Source: DAOUCV01 sp034432095 (GTDB lineage: Bacteria; Chloroflexota; Dehalococcoidia; Dehalococcoidales; UBA2162). Taken from it: 8,062 nucleotides of DNA. Where the stretch lies: positions 1 to 8,062 of the forward strand of contig DAOUCV010000070.1 of NCBI GenBank assembly GCA_034432095.1, written 5' to 3'. Of this stretch, positions 5,201-8,062 are shown piece by piece. The position numbers and the translations under genes are program-made. Under the pieces are notes generated by a model, which was not told the origin of the DNA, did no database searches, and saw only the letters and a program-made list of their open reading frames with translations. Positions within the stretch are counted from its first letter, which is position 1, and each line of letters begins with the position of its first letter.

Positions 5201-5288
5201 CTGTTACTAGTATTGATGATACAGTTTATATTAGCATTTCTGTTACGCCATGTCAACATCGCGCCGTCAAGTCTTCTTGTCCTGTTAC
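5201..5288. repeat. Three CTGTTAC direct repeats across the divergent promoters
   Basis: CTGTTAC occurs at 5201-5207, 5240-5246 and 5282-5288, all in one orientation, with start-to-start spacings of 39 and 42 bp, about four helical turns. The middle copy lies in the spacer of the leftward promoter. The right copy overlaps the -35/spacer of the rightward promoter. The left copy lies in the leader just before the ribbon-helix-helix gene's ribosome site. They are candidate operators for that protein. Confidence 0.5.
5228..5256 (-). promoter_or_regulatory. Consensus promoter of the RHH/recombinase operon
   Basis: Read leftward, a perfect TTGACA (5256-5251), a 17-bp spacer and TAATAT (5233-5228) make a near-consensus housekeeping-sigma promoter. 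Transcription would start near 5221, giving a leader of about 35 nt to the ATG at 5186. A short GTAT-N5-ATAC dyad lies just downstream of the start, within 5205-5225. Confidence 0.75.
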
Positions 5289-5306
5289 CCGCTGGAAGAT
5301 TATAAT
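5277..5306 (+). promoter_or_regulatory. Promoter of the SEC-C/TPR gene
   Basis: A perfect -10 TATAAT (5301-5306) is preceded, with an 18-bp spacer, by TTGTCC (5277-5282), a 4/6 match to the -35. Only about 20 bp separate this -35 from that of the leftward promoter, so one bound regulator could affect both. The predicted start is near 5313. Confidence 0.6.
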
Positions 5307-5359
5307 CAGAAGGTGGTTAGCCGGACTGGCCAAAGTCTCTAGGAAAGCAGGAAAAAGGT

Positions 5360-7348
5360 ATGGAAAGGGAACGATCCCGCTGGGAGCCCCAAAAAGTGGC
5401 GGGCATGAGCAATGAGGAAATTATCAGTAAGCTGAAGGAGCTTGTCCCCACCTTTGACCTAAACTCATTCGTTGCCAAGACGGCTGAGTACCTTTCCTGT
5501 GAAGACCTTACCGAGGCGGAATATTACCCCGTGGCTAAGTTTACCGATGCCGATGAAGATTTCATCTGGATGGCCTGCGAGGAGCTGTGGAAACGCCTGG
5601 TGCCGGATAAACCACCGGTGGAATTCGTCGCCGAGCAGGTGGACAACCTGATTGAAGAGATGGTTAAGGCCGGCCTGAAGGAAAGATGGAAAGAGCTTTA
5701 CCGCCGCAGCCGGGAGGCGCTTGACGTCATCTGTCGCTACATTATCGAGGAAACGCCATCAGGCCGCCGCCTGCGCCGTGATTTCTACGAGAAGCTCAGC
5801 AAAACCACCTTCTATGACTTCGAAAGATTCCTTGATGACCTGATGCGGAACATGATAGGCCATGAGGAATACGAGAGGGTAATTGATGTTGCCGGAATAT
5901 TGGGTGAAGGTCTCGGTGACGATATCCTCCTTGACTTCAAGGCGGAGTGTCTATTTGGCCTAGGGAAGAAAGAGGAGGCGGAGAGGTTGTCGCAGGAGAT
6001 TATCAGCCGCAATCCTGATGATCCCTGGTTTCTCCTGCGGGCCGGTGAATACTATACCACCTACGGTGAAAAGGACTTTTTAAAAGCCAAAGACTGCTAC
6101 CTTAGAGCGCTGGCTGTGGCTCAGAGACATTTAGCAAAGCCCGATGGTAAAAAGGAGCTACGGGTAGTGTATGAGAAGCTTATCGAGATTTCATACGAGA
6201 CCGGCGACCGCGACAGCGCCGATAGGTACGAACGTCTCCTCAATGCGCTGGAAGCAAAGAAGGTCGGGCGCAACGACCCGTGTCCCTGCGGCAGCGGTAA
6301 AAAGTACAAGAAATGCTGCGGTCGTGAGGAGTCCCCAGCACCAAAGCCCTCTTTTGACCGGCGCCTCATGGAGCGTGAACTCCTGGCTTTAAAGCAGAAA
6401 CTGGAGGGAAAGAACTTTAGCTCCGTTGACGAGATGAACAGATACATCCGTGAGATAAACAAGGACGGCAGGCTACCTCAGTGGGAGCCGAGGACGCCTC
6501 TGGAGCAGGCGCAGAGCCTGGTATACCAGGCTCTGGAGACGGTGGGCAAGAGAAGGCTGGAACTAGCCGAGCAGGCGCTTAAGATATCAGCGGACTGCGC
6601 CGATGCCTATGTCCTGCTGGCAGAAGAAAAGGCAAATAGTCCGGAGGAGGCCCTCAAGCTTTATGAGGCCGGGGTTAAAGCGGGGGAACGGGCGCTGGGG
6701 AAGGAGATATTTGAGAAAGAAGTCGGTCACTTCTGGGGTATGGTGGAGACGAGGCCCTATATGCGGGCGAGACTGGGACTGGCTCAATGCCTGTGGGCGC
6801 TGGGGAGATTGGAAGAAGCAGTAGGCCACTTCCGTGAGCTCTTGAGGCTCAACCCCAATGATAACCAGGGAGTCCGCTACCTGCTGGCATCGGCCCTGCT
6901 GGACTTGGGGAAGATTGACGATCTGGAGGAGCTTCTGGGCCGGTATGATGAGCCGACGGCTGATTGGCTTTTTACGAAGGCGCTGGTAGCCTTTGTCAGG
7001 CAGGGGGACACAGCTGGGTCACGCAAGCTCCTGAGAGAAGCGCTTGAGCATAATCGTTATGTGGCATCATATCTCCTGGGTGAGAAGAAATTGCCCAGAA
7101 TACTCCCTGAGCGTGTTGGGTTTGGCGATACAAGCGAAGCTGTCACCTATGCTGCCGAGTTCGGTAATGGCTGGCATCAGATTGAAGGTGCGGTTGACTG
7201 GCTGGCAACGGTAACCGGCAGCAGACGGGGCACATGGCAGAAACGGGAAAAGACCGCCGGTATACCAGAGGTTTTTCTCAGGGCATTTGAGGCGGAAGAC
7301 AGAAAAGGGAAGCCCAAGCGGCAGGATGAGGATGGGCAAAAAGAGTAG
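5360..7348 (+). CDS. TPR-repeat protein with central SEC-C zinc motif and ST7-like C-terminal half
   Basis: This 662-aa, soluble, acidic-helical protein has a helical N-terminal third, then TPR-like helices at about 187-262 (CLFGLGKKEEAERLSQEI; AGEYYTTYGEKDFLKAKDCY). Next is a canonical SEC-C motif, NDPCPCGSGKKYKKCCG, with Cys308, Cys310, Cys319 and Cys320 as zinc ligands. The C-terminal half resembles ST7/TPR proteins (DAYVLLAEE; RPYMRARLGLAQCLWALG at about 463; LNPNDNQGVRYLL at about 497; EALEHNRYVASYLLG), and it ends in a charged tail. SEC-C is the zinc module at the SecA C-terminus and also occurs in many uncharacterised proteins. TPR arrays bind other proteins, so a scaffold or chaperone-like role is plausible but unproven. 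The ATG at 5360 has AGGA at suitable spacing. An ATG at 5405 (MSNEEIISKL) gives a more typical N-terminus but lacks a clear ribosome site. It is transcribed divergently from the recombinase operon and may be element cargo or a flanking chromosomal gene. Confidence 0.88.
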   Translation: MERERSRWEPQKVAGMSNEEIISKLKELVPTFDLNSFVAKTAEYLSCEDLTEAEYYPVAKFTDADEDFIWMACEELWKRLVPDKPPVEFVAEQVDNLIEEMVKAGLKERWKELYRRSREALDVICRYIIEETPSGRRLRRDFYEKLSKTTFYDFERFLDDLMRNMIGHEEYERVIDVAGILGEGLGDDILLDFKAECLFGLGKKEEAERLSQEIISRNPDDPWFLLRAGEYYTTYGEKDFLKAKDCYLRALAVAQRHLAKPDGKKELRVVYEKLIEISYETGDRDSADRYERLLNALEAKKVGRNDPCPCGSGKKYKKCCGREESPAPKPSFDRRLMERELLALKQKLEGKNFSSVDEMNRYIREINKDGRLPQWEPRTPLEQAQSLVYQALETVGKRRLELAEQALKISADCADAYVLLAEEKANSPEEALKLYEAGVKAGERALGKEIFEKEVGHFWGMVETRPYMRARLGLAQCLWALGRLEEAVGHFRELLRLNPNDNQGVRYLLASALLDLGKIDDLEELLGRYDEPTADWLFTKALVAFVRQGDTAGSRKLLREALEHNRYVASYLLGEKKLPRILPERVGFGDTSEAVTYAAEFGNGWHQIEGAVDWLATVTGSRRGTWQKREKTAGIPEVFLRAFEAEDRKGKPKRQDEDGQKE

Positions 7349-7488
7349 ACAAATGGGTCAGAGATGAAACGATGCAAAAGGTCTAATTTATACTCATGAC
7401 AACGTAAACCAAGAGGAAATGGCCAGCCCTCGCATGGGCCGGGGGTGACCCCAGGCTGGGGTAACAGAGGAGATGAAAAAACTGATTC

Positions 7489-7547
7489 GGCTATTCACTG
7501 ACGGCTATTCACTGGGGCTATTCACTTAGTGGCTTCCACTTAGTGGG
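7489..7547. repeat. Short tandem repeat (13-14 bp unit)
   Basis: GGCTATTCACT occurs at 7489-7499, 7503-7513 and 7516-7526, and a diverged fourth copy GGCTTCCACT at 7531-7540. The period is 13-15 bp. The last two units also share CACTTAGTGG (7523-7532, 7537-7546), itself nearly palindromic. This looks like slipped-strand duplication or a small cluster of binding sites. Confidence 0.75.
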
Positions 7548-7637
7548 CGTCGTCGTCAGATGTGACCGAGGAGATGACTATCTGACCGAGGCAGTATGGT
7601 AAGGTATGGGGAGAAAGTTTAAGTCTAAGGATACCCT

Positions 7638-7664
7638 GGGTGGGCATGTCTTGCATGCTCACCC
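7638..7664. other. Stable 11-bp hairpin
   Basis: GGGTGGGCATG (7638-7648) pairs with CATGCTCACCC (7654-7664) with a single G-U wobble and a TCTTG loop. There is no T tract on either side, so it is not a standard intrinsic terminator. It may be a structural element of an RNA from this region, or a protein-binding dyad. Confidence 0.45.
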
Positions 7665-7785
7665 GCAAAGGCCACCTGAGTGAGGATAGGACATGCGGTA
7701 CAGAATGTTAAAAGCAGGAATACGGGAGATAGACAGGCTAACATGATTGAGCCAGACGCTGGAGGAGGGGGTGATGCTGGGGAAC

Positions 7786-7817
7786 AAAAAAGGGGATAGC
7801 AATCATGCTATCCCCTT
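7786..7817 (-). terminator. Strong intrinsic terminator for minus-strand transcription
   Basis: AAGGGGATAGCA (7790-7801) and TGCTATCCCCTT (7806-7817) form a perfect 12-bp stem with a 4-nt loop. Read leftward the stem is followed by a run of T (the A run at 7786-7791). No T tract follows on the plus strand. It would end a transcript entering from the right of the window. Confidence 0.75.
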
Positions 7818-7827
7818 AAATGAGCAC

Positions 7828-7871
7828 AAAAAAAGGCAAAGGTATCCCTATATCATCAGGACACCCTTGCC
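7828..7871 (-). terminator. Second intrinsic terminator, tandem with the previous one
   Basis: Read leftward, GGCAAGGGTGTCC (7871-7859) pairs with GGATACCTTTGCC (7847-7835) over 13 bp with two G-U wobbles and an 11-nt loop. A run of seven T follows (A run at 7828-7834). It lies about 10 bp before the 12-bp terminator, giving a double stop for leftward transcription. Confidence 0.7.
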
Positions 7872-7996
7872 TGTAACTGTGTTAGGCGACTGTTGTGAAA
7901 AAGGCAAGGCTTACCCTTATCAACCGAGGCTTTTTCTATCCTTTAAGACCGCCCCGCTCTCTGAAAAAGGTAAGGCTTGCCCTATATCAAACCGAG
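7829..7996. repeat. Three degenerate ~33-bp direct repeats at 66-68 bp spacing
   Basis: Copies lie at about 7829-7862, 7897-7928 and 7963-7996. The second and third share GAAAAAGG, AAGGCTT, CCC, TATCA and ACCGAG, with two substitutions and two 1-nt gaps. The first is more diverged but keeps AAAAAGG and CCCTATATCA. The two segments between copies are each 34 bp and unlike one another. Each copy begins with an A run, a T run for leftward transcripts, and the first overlaps a terminator. The function is unknown. Confidence 0.65.
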
Positions 7997-8062
7997 CAAT
8001 TATCGCCCTGCTTTTGTCCTTTCCCCCGCCAGTGTGGTTATCAATAGCCCGCAACTCGCTGG

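Larger units (their letters stand above)
7349..7785. other. Gene-free, repeat- and hairpin-rich region
   Basis: No convincing gene is present. The only frames are under about 20 codons. The plus strand is purine-rich, with repeated GAGGAGATGA (7467-7476, 7568-7577) and TGACCGAGG (7563-7571, 7583-7591). It forms several hairpins: ACCCCA-GGC-TGGGGT (7448-7462), GTCAGAT/ATCTGAC (7555-7586), the 11-bp stem at 7638-7664, and CCAG-ACG-CTGG (7752-7762). It could be a decayed gene, a structured RNA, or an untranslated tail of the SEC-C transcript. None can be chosen by eye. Confidence 0.55.

Noticed and set aside
6121..6462. 113-aa minus-strand open frame and other frames inside the SEC-C gene
   Set aside because: Antisense or alternative frames of a well-supported TPR/SEC-C gene; no ribosome sites and Ser/Arg-rich shadow composition.
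7473..7529. 18-codon frame MKKLIRLFTDG...
   Set aside because: Translation of the tandem repeat; the GAGGAG directly abuts the ATG, which is too close to work well, and it has no relation to a downstream gene.
7693..7798. Two short frames (17 and 18 codons) joined by an ATGA overlap
   Set aside because: Too short and glycine-rich at the end, and the second runs into the terminator stem; could be a gene remnant but cannot be supported.
7880..7887. Integron attC core (GTTAGGC)
   Set aside because: A single GTTRRRY match without a paired inverse core and with no integron integrase nearby; the expected chance rate is high.
7829..7996. CRISPR array
   Set aside because: Spacing is CRISPR-like, but the repeats differ at many positions, only three copies exist, no fourth copy appears where expected near 8030, and no cas gene is present.

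Overview
This is about 8 kb of bacterial DNA of mid GC content with strong Shine-Dalgarno sites (AGGAGG, AAGGGGG) and consensus-type TTGACA/TATAAT promoters. The sigma-like protein with a four-cysteine cluster and the SEC-C/TPR protein both resemble genes I associate with Chloroflexota (Dehalococcoidia-like) genomes from anoxic habitats. That taxonomic guess is from memory of protein style only and is low confidence. No housekeeping genes, tRNAs or rRNAs are visible. The window looks like accessory, mobile-element-rich DNA.

Layout. Positions 1-309 hold no recognisable gene, only small hairpins. A minus-strand cluster runs from 1210 down to 310: a DUF4258-type toxin-like protein (66 aa), a DUF2283 protein fused to an excisionase-type helix-turn-helix (139 aa, the likely antitoxin and repressor), and a 66-aa CxxC protein. 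Its promoter carries a perfect 6-4-6 palindrome between the -35 and -10 boxes. Divergently on the plus strand is a 256-aa protein with a zinc-ribbon-like N-terminus and sigma-70 region-2-like helices (1484-2254). Two hairpins follow, then a GTG start with the same strong ribosome binding site (2395). That reading frame appears to be cut short where the next block begins.

The second block is a minus-strand operon (5186 down to 2445): a ribbon-helix-helix protein, an unrecognised 243-aa protein, and a large serine recombinase whose start overlaps the end of the 243-aa gene by 17 bp. This looks like the integration module of a small integrative element or prophage. Back-to-back promoters at 5228-5306 drive this operon leftward and, rightward, a 662-aa TPR/SEC-C zinc-motif/ST7-like protein (5360-7348). 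Three copies of CTGTTAC at near 40-bp spacing lie across these promoters and are candidate operators for the ribbon-helix-helix protein.

Positions 7349-8062 contain no convincing gene. They hold a 13-14 bp tandem repeat, several hairpins, two tandem intrinsic terminators oriented for minus-strand transcription entering from beyond the right edge, and three degenerate ~33-bp repeats spaced 66-68 bp apart. The most unusual items are the TA-like module with its DNA-binding-domain fusion, the sigma-like protein with extra cysteines, the shared operator region between recombinase operon and SEC-C gene, and the unexplained repeat/terminator array at the right end.
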